Source of the DNA: Morinoia aosen
Lineage: Eukaryota; Arthropoda; Malacostraca; Amphipoda; Talitridae
Reading direction: 5' to 3'
NCBI GenBank assembly: GCA_030386875.1
Contig: CM059576.1
Location: forward strand, 11,003,058-11,067,057
DNA: 64,000 bases
Made by a program: the position numbers and the translations under genes. The stretch's first letter is position 1; each line of letters begins with the position of its first letter. Positions 10,718-23,600 of this stretch are shown here, piece after piece. The notes under the pieces were generated by a model that was given only the letters and a program-made list of their open reading frames with translations, did not search any database and was not told where the DNA came from.

Positions 10718-11520
10718 ATGGCTGGGAGAGATGTCCGGTTACCCGCCTTCAGTGGTGACATCAAGGGATGGCTCCTTCACTGCGATGTTTTTCTCGCGCA
10801 AATCCCGAACCTGGACGACTCTTCGAAGTTCGGGGCGCTCCTAGGAGGACTTCCCACGCACATTGTATTCGGAGTACAAGAGATACTACTGAACCCCCCG
10901 GCAAACGGTAAATACGACGCATTAAAGACGGCGTTGACGCAACGTTTCGTGCGTCACGACCGAAAAACAAACTACAACGCCATCGTTAAAATAACGCTGG
11001 GGGACAATACGCCTTCCGAGTTGCTCCAGGAAATGACGCGTCTCTACAACTGTAGACAAGCTCCGCTACCCCCGTCAGTCATCCGCTCGATGCACCTTTC
11101 AAAATTGCCAATGGAAGCGCAGCCACTGATTGAAGCTTTAGGAAAAGGAAAACGGACGAAGAGTACAGGGAGATTGCCGATCAAGTCACAGCAAGGCAGT
11201 CCGCGTGTCGGTCCTCAACTGCCAAGCCCCTCACCGTAAACGCTATCAAACCATCACCGGCTCCGACAGTGTCGAGAGCCGAATTCGACGCAGCTATGAA
11301 GGAGATAGCAGAACTCAAAGAAATGTTAGGAAGGGCGTTACGCCCGCAAGAAAATAAATGTCCACCAAGCAGACAATTGGCGGAATCAAGCCCCGGCGCC
11401 CAGAAACATCCAAATCGCTAACAAAGGAAGCAGGCTCGAACAAGTTTACTGCTACTACCACCGTACCTTTGGCGGTCGTGCAAGAAAGTGCACGCAACCG
11501 TGCAGCATTGCGGGAAACGA
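10718..11520 (+). pseudogene. gag region of element A
   Basis: The predicted sequence begins with a matrix/capsid-like segment (F-S-G-D...W-L-L-H-C-D-V-F, then K-Y-D-A-L-K-T-A-L...Q-R-F), the pattern of insect Gypsy gag. Near 11450-11500 there is a single zinc-knuckle-like C-Y-Y-H...R-K-C-x-x-x-C motif, the usual insect variant. It would build the particle shell and bind the RNA. Fossil, broken. Confidence 0.75.
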
Positions 11521-11574
11521 CGGCTGCGGAAGATGGTAGGCGCCCCATCTTTCGCGCAGGCAAGAGCAGGCGAG

Positions 11575-13111
11575 CTGTTGTACGTTAAAGACGCGAACAA
11601 CGTCCGATATCTGGTCGATACTGGCTCGGCGGTCAGTCTAATCCCGCCCGACGGAAAAAGTTCGACCAGACCCCCGTCCTACGATCTGCTAGCAGCCAAC
11701 AATACTCCAATAGCTTCATACGGGACGGCAGGAAGGAACATCCAGCTCGCCCCTCAATTGTTCGTGAGATGGGATTTTGTAGTGGCCGACGTCGGTCAAC
11801 CTATTATAGGCATTGATTTCCTACACGCGAATAAAATCAGCGTCGACGCAGCAAATGCAAGATTATACATCCAAACCACACAAACTGAAATTCCTTGTGA
11901 GCGAGCAAACTTAAGTAGCTCAAAAATTCACAAGATCGATCATCATGCATCGCCGGAGTTCAGCGACATTTTTAAGGAGTTTCCCGAGATACTGGCGTCG
12001 CACGAACGCACTCCTCAGGCAGGAAGAAAAGATGTAGAGCATCACATCGAAACGGTCGGCCCCCCGGTGTACGCGAGACCTCGGAGACTCCCTCCAGAAA
12101 AACTCGAAGCAGCACGAGACGAGTTCTAAGAGATGTTAGATCAAGGCATCATCAGACCATCAAAAAGCGCCTGAGCGTCTCCTATGCATATGGTCCCTAA
12201 GTCGTCCGAACCCGGGGCTTGGAGAATTTGCGGGGACTACAGGCGACTAAATGCAGTTACGAAGCCCGATCGTTACCCCCATTCCACACTGCCAAGACTT
12301 CCGCTACAAGCTGAACAAGATGACAATTTTCTCAAAAATTGACCTCGTAAAGGCCTATCACCAGATACCGGTGAAAGCCGAAGACATCCAGAAAACGGCC
12401 ATCACCACGCCGTTCGGCTTGTATGAGTACACTGTAATGTCTTTCGGACTCCGGAATGCTGCTCAAACGTTACAGCGTTACATCGATGCAATCACCAGAG
12501 ACATGGATTTTGTCACGGCGTATATAGATGACGTGCTGATAGCATCCTCGTCCGCCAAGGAGCATAAAGATCACTTAAGGCAACTGTTCCGTCGTCTGCG
12601 AGAAGAGGGACTACAAGTGCACCCAGCAAAATGCATTTTTGGAGTGCCCGAACTAGACTTCCTCGGGCATAGAGTGCCAGCTCGGGGGATCTCGCCGCTT
12701 CCACAGAAAATAGAAGCTATCTGCAACTTCCCACGACCATCGACGATAAAAAAAACTAAGACAGTTTCTGGGAATCGTCAATTACTATCATCGATTTCTT
12801 CCAGCTGCGGCAGAAAAAATGCAATCCCTCACTGAGCTCACGAAAGGCTACTCACAGAACTCGAAGAAAATCATCAATTGGACTCCGGAACAAGATGCAG
12901 CTTTTGTGAGATTGAAGAACGAGATTTCCCAGCTCACCATGTTAGCGCACCCGGCTCCAGAAGGCAAGACAATCCTAGTTACGGACGCCTCTGCCACCGC
13001 GGTGAAGGCCGTATTGCAACAGGAAATCGGAGGAGAGCAACTACCAGTAACCTTCTTTTCAAAGAAGTTGGACGACACGCAACGCAAATACAGCACCTAC
13101 GACCGGGAGTT
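11575..13111 (+). pseudogene. Protease, reverse transcriptase and start of RNase H of element A
   Basis: In order: an aspartic protease with the D-T-G-S-A-V-S active-site motif (about 11618); a linker ending in the R-R-L-P-P-E-K-L box; a reverse transcriptase with F-S-K-I-D-L, F-G-L-R-N-A and the catalytic Y-I-D-D (about 12521); then the RNase H start with T-D-A-S and F-S-K-K-L. The order is that of Ty3/Gypsy pol. The plus copy ends inside RNase H at 13111. A second copy lies inverted at 13541-16760. Fossil, broken at several points. Confidence 0.85.
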
Positions 13112-13150
13112 ACAGCACCTACCCCAGTTACAGCACCAACGCAAATACAG

Positions 13151-13320
13151 CACCTACCCCACTCCACCCAGGTGTCTGAAATGGGTACCGGTCTCGACCG
13201 GGGGAAAGCGTTATGGCGTCCTGGCGTTAGTTATAAGGCATTTGAAAATCCAATGTAAAAGGTGATATATGTATCAGGCTTGATTGGAAATAAAGCATCC
13301 GTAGATGCCTTCATTATTTT
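13151..13320 (+). mobile_element. SINE, 3' part only
   Basis: taccccactccacccaggtg through aaagcatccgtagatgcc matches the second half of the SINE at 6714-6993. No tRNA-like head is present. It lies exactly between the plus copy of A and the BEL LTR fragment. The bases just before it (13112-13150) repeat cagcacctac/gcaaatacagcacctac, a local duplication of the neighbouring A sequence. Confidence 0.8.
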
Positions 13321-13334
13321 TATTATTTATTATT

Positions 13335-13535
13335 ATTCTGGTTTGCCCTCTGAATCACTTTTAGATATGCAATCTCTAAAAACTGTATATTTTTTGTATT
13401 ACTTTTGTGCTAACTAGACCTTTCTATTTCAGGAAAATTTATGTACAATAAATCGCTGCTTAAGACAAGTTTTGCATCATCCGTGGACTTTTCTGAACCT
13501 TCCCCTCGTCGATAGAAATTGTTGAGGCAGTCACA
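13335..13535 (+). repeat. BEL/Pao LTR, last 200 bases
   Basis: ctggtttgccctctgaatc through gttgaggcagtcaca matches the end of the solo LTR at 61645-61845 almost base for base and, inverted, 24347-24540. It ends with tcaca, followed by atgat (13536-13540), the reverse complement of the atcat that follows the other BEL LTR at 25877-25881. Confidence 0.85.
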
Positions 13536-13540
13536 ATGAT

Positions 13541-16500
13541 CGTCGTCGGAACTCCAAACGAAGACACCCAGCCCTGGAGAAAAGCGCGGGCTGACGTTTC
13601 TGCTGTACAATCCATCATTGGTATAGCCGTGCACCATCTTGTGAAACGATCGATGCACGTAAGAAGGTACCGGTAATTCTGCTATACGGGCAGCGGTCCG
13701 ACGATATCCACGTGTATGGTTTGGAATCGTTCATTTGGAACTGGCATTTTTCCAAGTGCACTTTTGACGTGCTTCGTAATCTTGCTCGATTGGCACGGAA
13801 TACATTCTCGTGTCCACTTGCCGACATCTTTGTTGAGGCCGGGCCAGATTACCCGTTGTCTCAGGAGATCTCGCGTAGCTTGAATTCCAGGATGACTGGC
13901 TCCGTGAAAATGCGTGAATATTGTTTTTCGGCAAATCTTAGGAATGTACGGCCTCTCCTAGCCGGTGGACACGTCGCATCACAGGGGTATTTTGCTGCCG
14001 TGTGTATTGATAGGTCGTATCTTCAGAGCACTCTTCGATGCTGGATTCAGGAGCTCTTCTAATTCTGGATCTTCATTCTGTTCCTTTATTATTTCCTCGT
14101 AGTCGATTGAAGGTTCTTTTGGTAGGATTGCTGACACCACACGCGATAGCGCGTCTGCTACAGTGTTGGTGGTGACACTGATGTGGTTGATCTCACAGTC
14201 GAACTGCGAGAGATATGACAGTTGCCTGGCCACGCGTGGATTGCCGCCCTCCGTAGATTTGTGAAGAGCGAAGCAGAGTGGTCGGTGATCCGTTTTGATC
14301 TCAAAACTCCGGCCCTCCAAGAAATGTTCAAAGTGTTGGACTGCTAAGAAGATAGCCTTTAACTCCCGGTCGTAGGTGCTGTATTTGCGTTGCGTGTCGT
14401 CCAACTTCTTTGAAAAGAAGGTTACTGGTAGTTTCTCTCCTCCGATTTCCTGTTGCAATACGGCCTTCACCGCGGTGGCAGAGGCGTCCGTAACTAGGAT
14501 TGTCTTGCCTTCTGGAGCCGGGTGCGCTAACATGGTGAGCTGGGAAATCTTGTTCTTCAATCTCACAAAAGCTGCATCTTGTTCCGGAGTCCAATTGATG
14601 ATTTTCTTCGAGTTCTGTGAGTAGCCTTTCGTGAGCTCAGTGAGGGATTGCATTTTTTCTGCCGCAGCTGGAAGAAATCGATGATAGTAATTGACGATTC
14701 CCAGAAACTGTCTTAGTTTTTTTTATCGTCGATGGTCGTGGGAAGTTGCAGATAGCTTCTATTTTCTGTGGAAGCGGCGAGATCCCCCGAGCTGGCACTC
14801 TATGCCCGAGGAAGTCTAGTTCGGGCACTCCAAAAATGCATTTTGCTGGGTGCACTTGTAGTCCCTCTTCTCGCAGACGACGGAACAGTTGCCTTAAGTG
14901 ATCTTTATGCTCCTTGGCGGACGAGGATGCTATCAGCACGTCATCTATATACGCCGTGACAAAATCCATGTCTCTGGTGATTGCATCGATGTAACGCTGT
15001 AACGTTTGAGCAGCATTCCGGAGTCCGAAAGACATTACAGTGTACTCATACAAGCCGAACGGCGTGGTGATGGCCGTTTTCTGGATGTCTTCGGCTTTCA
15101 CCGGTATCTGGTGATAGGCCTTTACGAGGTCAATTTTTGAGAAAATTGTCATCTTGTTCAGCTTGTAGCGGAAGTCTTGGCAGTGTGGAATGGGGGGTAA
15201 CGATCGGGCTTCGTAACTGCATTTAGTCGCCTGTAGTCCCCGCAAATTCTCCAAGCCCCGGGTTCGGACGACTTAGGGACCATATGCATAGGAGACGCTC
15301 AGGCGCTTTTTGATGGTCTGATGATGCCTTGATCTAACATCTCTTAGAACTCGTCTCGTGCTGCTTCGAGTTTTTCTGGAGGGAGTCTCCGAGGTCTCGC
15401 GTACACCGGGGGGCCGACCGTTTCGATGTGATGCTCTACATCTTTTCTTCCTGCCTGAGGAGTGCGTTCGTGCGACGCCAGTATCTCGGGAAACTCCTTA
15501 AAAATGTCGCTGAACTCCGGCGATGCATGATGATCGATCTTGTGAATTTTTGAGCTACTTAAGTTTGCTCGCTCACAAGGAATTTCAGTTTGTGTGGTTT
15601 GGATGTATAATCTTGCATTTGCTGCGTCGACGCTGATTTTATTCGCGTGTAGGAAATCAATGCCTATAATAGGTTGACCGACGTCGGCCACTACAAAATC
15701 CCATCTCACGAACAATTGAGGGGCGAGCTGGATGTTCCTTCCTGCCGTCCCGTATGAAGCTATTGGAGTATTGTTGGCTGCTAGCAGATCGTAGGACGGG
15801 GGTCTGGTCGAACTTTTTCCGTCGGGCGGGATTAGACTGACCGCCGAGCCAGTATCGACCAGATATCGGACGTTGTTCGCGTCTTTAACGTACAACAGCT
15901 CGCCTGCTCTTGCCTGCGCGAAAGATGGGGCGCCTACCATCTTCCGCAGCCGTCGTTTCCCGCAATGCTGCACGGTTGCGTGCACTTTCTTGCACGACCG
16001 CCAAAGGTACGGTGGTAGTAGCAGTAAACTTGTTCGAGCCTGCTTCCTTTGTTAGCGATTTGGATGTTTCTGGGCGCCGGGGCTTGATTCCGCCAATTGT
16101 CTGCTTGGTGGACATTTATTTTCTTGCGGGCGTAACGCCCTTCCTAACATTTCTTTGAGTTCTGCTATCTCCTTCATAGCTGCGTCGAATTCGGCTCTCG
16201 ACACTGTCGGAGCCGGTGATGGTTTGATAGCGTTTACGGTGAGGGGCTTGGCAGTTGAGGACCGACACGCGGACTGCCTTGCTGTGACTTGATCGGCAAT
16301 CTCCCTGTACTCTTCGTCCGTTTTCCTTTTCCTAAAGCTTCAATCAGTGGCTGCGCTTCCATTGGCAATTTTGAAAGGTGCATCGAGCGGATGACTGACG
16401 GGGGTAGCGGAGCTTGTCTACAGTTGTAGAGACGCGTCATTTCCTGGAGCAACTCGGAAGGCGTATTGTCCCCCAGCGTTATTTTAACGATGGCGTTGTA

Positions 16501-18122
16501 GTTTGTTTTTCGGTCGTGACGCACGAAACGTTGCGTCAACGCCGTCTTTAATGCGTCGTATTTACCGTTTGCCGGGGGGTTCAGTAGTATCTCTTGTACT
16601 CCGAATACAATGTGCGTGGGAAGTCCTCCTAGGAGCGCCCCGAACTTCGAAGAGTCGTCCAGGTTCGGGATTTGCGCGAGAAAAACATCGCAGTGAAGGA
16701 GCCATCCCTTGATGTCACCACTGAAGGCGGGTAACCGGACATCTCTCCCAGCCATGCTTCCACCTGCCGGGTCACTCTGGGGTCACCAATGTGGTGTTCT
16801 CCCTCAGGCTGCTTTACACTCCGGGCAGACATGTGAATATCTAGAGACTTGTGAATATCGATAGACTTGTGATATATCTTTGCCCGAAGTGAGTGCCTGA
16901 GGTGCAAACGAACCCGGCAAGGTCAGGAAAACACAACTGGAATAAACGCCGTATTATTATGAAGATCATCGACAATAATGGCACAAGGGAATATTACAGT
17001 CGAGTAATACAGTGACCGATGACGTCTTGGCGGACCGACGGTTGCCGGGGAGACGCTGCGTGGCTGAAGGACGAGAGCAGACCGGTGAGGCTGCTGCTGG
17101 CCGAGTGTAACCGACCAAGGAGTACCAGAGGCGCTAGCAGGGAACTGGTGCGTCTAGCAAGCAACAAGACGTGGCGGCTGGCAGTCGAGGCGGCGGTGAA
17201 GGCGACGGGTGAGGTGCTGGCGGAGCGTCGAGACTTAGTGTGAATATCAGGGACGCTCAGAGTGTACTGAGGCTGCGCTGGCTGCGCGGCTGTTTATATA
17301 GGCCTCGCTGGAGCCTGACTCTGGCCGTCCAGGTCTCCGATTGGTCAAGACGGGGGTGCCCGCTTTTCGCCGTCTAGGCTTGTGCTATACTTACGTAGGT
17401 TTCTATCAACGTTGCCTGACTGTTCGAGGCAGGCTGCTTATAAAGCTCGGTCCGGCACCCCAGCTCCAAACTTGAGCTCTGATTATTGGTCGTTTAGCAC
17501 TGGCGCTTTGAGGCTGTGAGGTGGCGCTTTTAAGCTTGTGTGGTGGTGTGTGTTCATACCACCACAGAGTCTCAAAACATTCCACGAATCCCATTGGCAA
17601 TAATACTGCACAACTGTGCTGACTGTTAAAGAATCCCGACTACACTACCAAACACGCCTACGACACTAACGAGAGATAACCGGGTCGATTTTTACGATGC
17701 TTCCATCCTACACTGTATGGGGAAAATGCTTAACGAGAACATAAAAAATACTTACGAAACTACTAAAAAGAACACAGGGAAATACTATCAACACATTCAC
17801 CATTGTGAGTTTAAATCTACACTAATAAGCACTTATTTATACTTACGCGACGAGCTCTTTACGACACAAGACCAGGACACGAAATGACGCTAGGGGATCG
17901 GCGTGCACTGGGTTGTTGCCACAATGCCTAGGTCTATTCTAGCAGTTGTTTGGTATTATTTAATATTTGTGTGATTCACGCAAAAGAACATTAAGATTAA
18001 TAATTATAAATAGAAAATTATTAGTAATAATTTACAGTAAGATAGTTTGTGCCAATAATTGTGTTATTTAAATGTTAATGAGAATTTTAATGGTATAAGA
18101 CATTTTTGTAGCGACTGCTACA
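13541..18122 (-). mobile_element. Second, inverted partial copy of element A with LTR D tip
   Basis: Minus-strand order: D LTR start (18122-17567), A LTR (17566-16790), primer-binding site, gag, protease, reverse transcriptase, RNase H, and then integrase down to 13541. Integrase is recognised from an H-H-C-C type region with C-I-P-C-Q-S and the D-I-V-G-P-L-P start of its core. It reaches further into pol than the plus copy. Outside that, the two copies are almost identical and share the same damage, so one was copied from the other after decay had begun. Fossil, broken. Confidence 0.85.
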
Positions 18123-18770
18123 TATGGGTGTATGTGCGCATATGGGTGTGCATATATGCACATACACCTGTATGCACTGGACTAGCAACTGGTATATAAA
18201 CTATAAATACCAGACTTTTTTCTCACTCCCAACTTCTAACACTACCCAACACATCATTTCATTTTATTATTGTGGGGCAATCCAAAGCTTAAATGTCTTG
18301 TACATGTAAAATGGGGTACCCATGTATATTTATCAATTGCATGCATTTTGCACTATATTTCACAGATAATATGATTTTTTTTCCTAATATGACACCCTTA
18401 TAGGACATTCTTGTTTCTTTCTTCGTCACGTCCAAAAATGCTCTTGGTAGGCTAGTGTAGTGCAAATTATCATATCATCTCTTACGCGTGCTTCTGGAAT
18501 AATTCTGTACTTGGGAACCGTTGTAGAAAAATCGTTTTCATGCTTCTGACTAAAGTAGACCGTTTGTGTCAATATTTTTAGTACGGAAATTTTATAAAAT
18601 CCATATCATAATAAAATATATGCTCTCCTATTCCCTAGATTGGAATGCTAGTTTATATTGATTAGTTAACGCTGATATTTGCGCACATGCTTACTTGTGC
18701 ATATGTGTACTTATGCACGCTATGCGTACGTAGATAGGTGAATGTGTCACTACGTAATACGTCATTTCAC
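14362..18770 (-). repeat. Right arm of the large inverted duplication
   Basis: Reverse complement of 8703-13111. Its outer end is at gtcatttcac (18761-18770), after which BEL sequence starts at once. The spacer between the arms (13112-14361) holds the SINE part, the BEL LTR end and the extra A integrase/RNase H sequence. Confidence 0.9.
16790..17566 (-). repeat. LTR of element A, inverted copy
   Basis: Mirror of 9907-10683 with the same tip palindrome and TATA box. It is flanked on the outside by the same gagactc as the plus copy, so it was duplicated together with its insertion site, not by a new integration. Confidence 0.9.
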
Positions 18771-18774
18771 GTCA

Positions 18775-20691
18775 TTTTTTCCACAAGGTCGACGCCCATC
18801 GAACCTGGGAGTGCCGGTCCTTTGGAAGACTACCCATCGACCAGAAGAAGAAGCTCATCACCGAGGCGAAGGTATGCTTCCGATGCCTTGGTCCCCATTA
18901 CATCAGGAACTGCGACGAACAAGTGAAGTGTTCTCACTGTCAAGGCTCACACTTGACGGTCATGCACCGGGCAAGCACTAAACCGGTGACCCCTGGTGAG
19001 GTCGCCACCTGCACCAGAACGGGATGCCTCGGTCTCGAGTCCAGGGAATTTTCCAAGACGCTGTTAGTAGATGTCACCTCGACGTCCACCCAGAGAAAAG
19101 TGCGTTGTTACGCCATCATTGACGAGCAAAGCTCAAGATGCTTTGCGGACCCTTCTCTGATAGAACAGCTCGATCTTAAGGCCACTCCCTGGAAATACGC
19201 CCTCCTCAGAACACTGAGTGGTCTGTCGTCTGAGGTGGAAGGACACGCCATCACCGGGCTCAAGATAAGGGGTGTGGGTGAGAACCGATGTCATCAGCTA
19301 CCCACTACATGGACCAACGAAAATATCCCGGACACGACCGACGAAGTAGCCACTCCCGACGTTGTGAAGAAGCTCAGCCACGTTGCGCACCTGGTCAAGC
19401 ACTTCAATGAGCATGATCCTTTGGCTTGGTCACTGATACACATCGGAAGAGATGCCGTGTCGCTCACGGCATCTAGACACTATGGAGTACGAGGTCCTCT
19501 TGCCTGCAAGACCGCCCTGGGCTGGGCACTGTTGGGACCATTGAACGGAGGAGCGAGAACCCAGCAGACCACTGCCCTGCGGACGTCATTCGTGAACCAC
19601 GAGGATCATCACTTCTCGATCAAGATACGTGGGCCCAACCCTGGGAGGCAGACGCTCGACGTCTTTGAGGAGCGAGTCGACGACGAGCTCCAGGGTCTGA
19701 GTGTGTTAGACAATAAATTTGTAAGTATTTTGAGAGCTGGTATCGAAGTGAAAGACGATAGGATTGTTGCGCCCTTACCCTTTACTAGAGATCCACCAAA
19801 TTTGTGTAATAATTACGTGTCTGTATTGGGAAGAACGAACACGACGTTGGGAAAACTGCGTCGAGATCCCTCAAGTGCTACACTAAGTCTCGAGAAAATG
19901 CAATCGTACATTGACAATGATCACGTTGAGGAAGTAGTCGCAGGGGAACTTCCTGAGAAAGGCGTGGGATGGTACTTGCCTATCTTCCCGGTAAGGCAAG
20001 CCCAAGAAGGGAAAGTTAGGTTGGTGTTCGATGGTTCAGCAAAGCACAAGGGACACTGCCTCAATGATGAGTTGTTGACGGGCCCCGACTTGAACAACAG
20101 CCTTCGGGGAATATTGCAGAGATTCCGACTCCACCAGGTAGCCTTCACAATTGATATAAAAAATATGTTCCACAATTTTCGAGTCAAGATTGAAGACAGG
20201 GACTATCTGCGTTTCTTTTGGTTCAAAGATAATCGGGTTACTAACGAGATTGTCCCCTACAGAGCTAAGGTCCATGTCTTCGGGTTGCGGAGCTCTCCGG
20301 CCGTCGCTGCGTTCGCCCTTCGCCATATCGCCGACCTGGGCGATGCATCCGGACGCCCGAGCTGGGCCACTGACTTTCTCCGTCATGCGACGTACGTTGA
20401 TGATGGGTCTGCTAGTTTGGACTCCCCAGACGAGGCCAGGGAGCTGCTTGGCGAGGTGCGGTCTCTGTTGCACAAGTATGGGTTGAACATTCACAAAGTT
20501 GCCACGTCTGACACTCGGGTAACGGTGGGTCTGCCAGACGAGGAACTAGCCGCACCAAAGACTGTCACTTGGGACGGATCCGTTATCCAACGAACATTGG
20601 GGATCCATTGGAACGTCTCCGAAAATCTGTTAATATTCAAGGTCAATATCCCGGACAGACCCTTCACTAGGAGGGGTGTGCTGTCTACTGT
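18775..20691 (+). pseudogene. BEL/Pao partial duplicate (gag end to reverse transcriptase)
   Basis: A plus-strand copy of the minus-strand BEL sequence at 22158-24071; paired coordinates add to 42846-42849. It holds two zinc knuckles (C-F-R-C...H...C and C-S-H-C...H...H), an aspartic protease region of the Pao type (I-I-D-E-Q-S-S) and reverse transcriptase with V-F-D-G-S-A-K and the catalytic Y-V-D-D (20393-20404). It ends abruptly at ctgtctactgt, where the sequence turns into the opposite strand's integrase region. Fossil; it looks mostly open but is cut at both ends. Confidence 0.85.
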
Positions 20692-23600
20692 CTGGGTGCT
20701 CTGTCCGTCATGTACAGTGAACGGCCCGAAGACATCTAAGCCCACCCGGGTGAAAGGTGGGGTGGGGATGAGACGATCTTCCGGGAGGTCGGCCATCATC
20801 TGTTGCTCAAAGGGAGCTCTCAGCCTCCTACAAATCACACAGCTCCTCAGGAGTCGTTCTATTTGCTTTCTACCTTGCGGGATGAAGAAGCCCAGAGATC
20901 GCACCTTACCAAGGGTGAGGAGACGGCCCTGGTGAGCCTCCAGCTGGTGTGCCCGTCTTATAATTATCTGAGTGAAGGGATGGTTCCTGGGTAGGATCAA
21001 AGGGTGTTTTTGATCCACTGGTAAGTCACTGTGCTTTAGGCGGCCTCCTACACGGATCAGACCCTCTTCATCCACAAAGGGGGCCAGTGGTGTCAGTTGA
21101 TGTCCTTCCGGTAGCTGCATTGGACCTGGTTTCCCCGTCTTGGGTAGTATTTCGCTGTAAGATTCTTGTTGGACGGCCTTAACGAGGTACATTTCAGCTT
21201 CCTGGTCGTTCTGAAGTATACGTAGTGTCGGTTCCGAAGAAGTGTTGAGGTTAGATCTCGCTCGCATCAGCCACTTATGTGCCAGGTTGTGCACGGTGCG
21301 GGTAACCCCGAGAAGCCTGGTCCACCTACTCAGTCGGTCCATCACCGTACGAAATGGAGGTGGCGAACCGGTCAAGGTCGTGAAGGCTTTGGTCTCCGGC
21401 AACGATTCTGTTAGTTGCGCTTCCTCAAAAGGGGGCTGAGCGTCGACGACGCAATCTTCTAATATCCAGGCAGGGCCGGTGAACCAATGGCTGTGTACGA
21501 GCTGCTCTACATCCGTGGGACGAGTAGCCATGTCTGCGGGGTTCTCTTTCGTGTCTACGAAGTACCACTGAGTCGGAGAGCAATGCTTATTAATCAACTC
21601 TATTCTCCGGGTCACATATCTGGTGAAGCGTTTATCCTCATTTTTTCAGGTATCCAAGAACAATTTGACTGTCCGTGTAGTATCTGACTTCTTGCACATT
21701 CACCTTGAGGTCGTTGAGGGTCTCTCTTGCTGCCAGTACTGCTTCGACTGCGGCGCACAGTTCCAACCGTGGTATGGTGGTAGCTGCCCTAGGTGCCACC
21801 CTCGAACTGGCGTTGATCAAGGTGGAATGTTTCTGCTCTCGGGTACTGGTCAGCCGCAAATAAATCGCATAGCCAATGGCCTCCTGAGAGGCGTCACAAA
21901 AAACGTGAAGCGAGTGCCGTGAAACCTCCCCAAAGTCGCGCGGCTTCACGCACCGACTGAGGCGTATTTCCTTTGATCTTCTCAGTCCGTCTTTCCACGA
22001 TTCCCAATGCTCTTCCAGTTTCTTAGGTAGAGGTTCGTCCCACAGAGTGGAGCTTTGGTTAGTTTCGGCAGTGCTATCAGACAGCGCCTTTCTTTGTAGA
22101 AGTCTGCCACCCAAAATAAGAGGCGCAGCTAGTCCGAGGGGGTCAAAGAAGGAGTTCACAGTAGACAGCACACCCCTCCTAGTGAAGGGTCTGTCCGGGA
22201 TATTGACCTTGAATATTAACAGATCTTCGGAGACGTTCCAATGGATCCCCAATGTTCGTTGGATAACGGATCCGTCCCAAGTGACAGTCTTTGGTGCGGC
22301 TAGTTCCTCGTCTGGCAGACCCACCGTTACCCGAGTGTCAGACGTGGCAACTTTGTGAATGTTCAACCCATACTTGTGCAACAGAGACCGCACCTCGCCA
22401 AGCAGCTCCCTGGCCTCGTCTGGGGAGTCCAAACTAGCAGACCCATCATCAACGTACGTCGCATGACGGAGAAAGTCAGTGGCCCGGCTCGGGCGTCCGG
22501 ATGCATCGCCCAGGTCGGCGATATGGCGAAGGGCGAACGCAGCGACGGCCGGAGAGCTCCGCAACCCGAAGACATGGACCTTAGCTCTGTAGGGGACAAT
22601 CTCGTTAGTAACCCGATTATCTTTGAACCAAAAGAAACGCAGATAGTCCCTGTCTTCAATCTTGACTCGAAAATTGTGGAACATATTTTTTATATCAATT
22701 GTAAAGGCTACCTGGTGGAGTCGGAATCTCTGCGATATTCCCCGAAGGCTGTTGTTCAAGTCGGGGCCCGTCAACAACTCATCATTGAGGCAGTGTCCCT
22801 TGTGCTTTGCTGAACCATCGAACACCAACCTAACTTTCCCTTCTTGGGCTTGCCTTACCGTGAAGATAGGCAAGTACCATCCCACGCCTTTCTCAGGAAG
22901 TTCCCCTGCGACTACTTCCTCAACGTGATCATTGTCAATGTACGATTGCATTTTCTCGAGACTTAGTGTAGCACTTGAGGGATCTCGACGCAGTTTTCCC
23001 AACGTCGTGTTCGTTCTTCCCAATACAGACACGTAATTATTACACAAATTTGGTGGATCTCTAGTAAAGGGTAAGGGCGCAACAATCCTATCGTCTTTCA
23101 CTTCGATACCAGCTCTCAAAATACTTACAAATTTATTGTCTAACACACTCAGACCCTGGAGCTCGTCGTCGACTCGCTCCTCAAAGACGTCGAGCGTCTG
23201 CCTCCCAGGGTTGGGCCCACGTATCTTGATCGAGAAGTGATGATCCTCGTGGTTCACGAATGACGTCCGCAGGGCAGTGGTCTGCTGGGTTCTCGCTCCT
23301 CCGTTCAATGGTCCCAACAGTGCCCAGCCCAGGGCGGTCTTGCAGGCAAGAGGACCTCGTACTCCATAGTGTCTAGATGCCATGAGCGACACGGCATCTC
23401 TTCCGATGAGTATCAGTGACCGAGCCAAAGGATCATGCTCATTGAAGTGCTTGACCAGGTGCGCAACGTGGCTGAGCTTCTTCACAACGTCGGGAGTGGC
23501 TACTTCGTCAGTCGTGTCCGGGATATTTTCGTTGGTCCATGTAGTGGGTAGCTGATGCCATCGGTTCTCACCCACACCCCTTATCTTGAGCCCGGTGATG

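Larger units (their letters stand above)
8703..13111 (+). repeat. Left arm of a large, nearly identical inverted duplication
   Basis: The arm mirrors 14362-18770 in reverse complement; paired coordinates add up to 27473 along almost the whole length. Only scattered single-base differences are visible, so identity is above about 99% by eye. The arm contains the end of the 8160-9350 repeat, the start of LTR D, all of LTR A and the A body up to RNase H. It stops at gaccgggagtt, after which the two arms differ. Confidence 0.9.

Noticed and set aside
20036-20494. Frames opposite BEL reverse transcriptase (also 22355-22813)
   Set aside because: They are antisense shadows of the conserved pol region and appear twice only because the region is duplicated.
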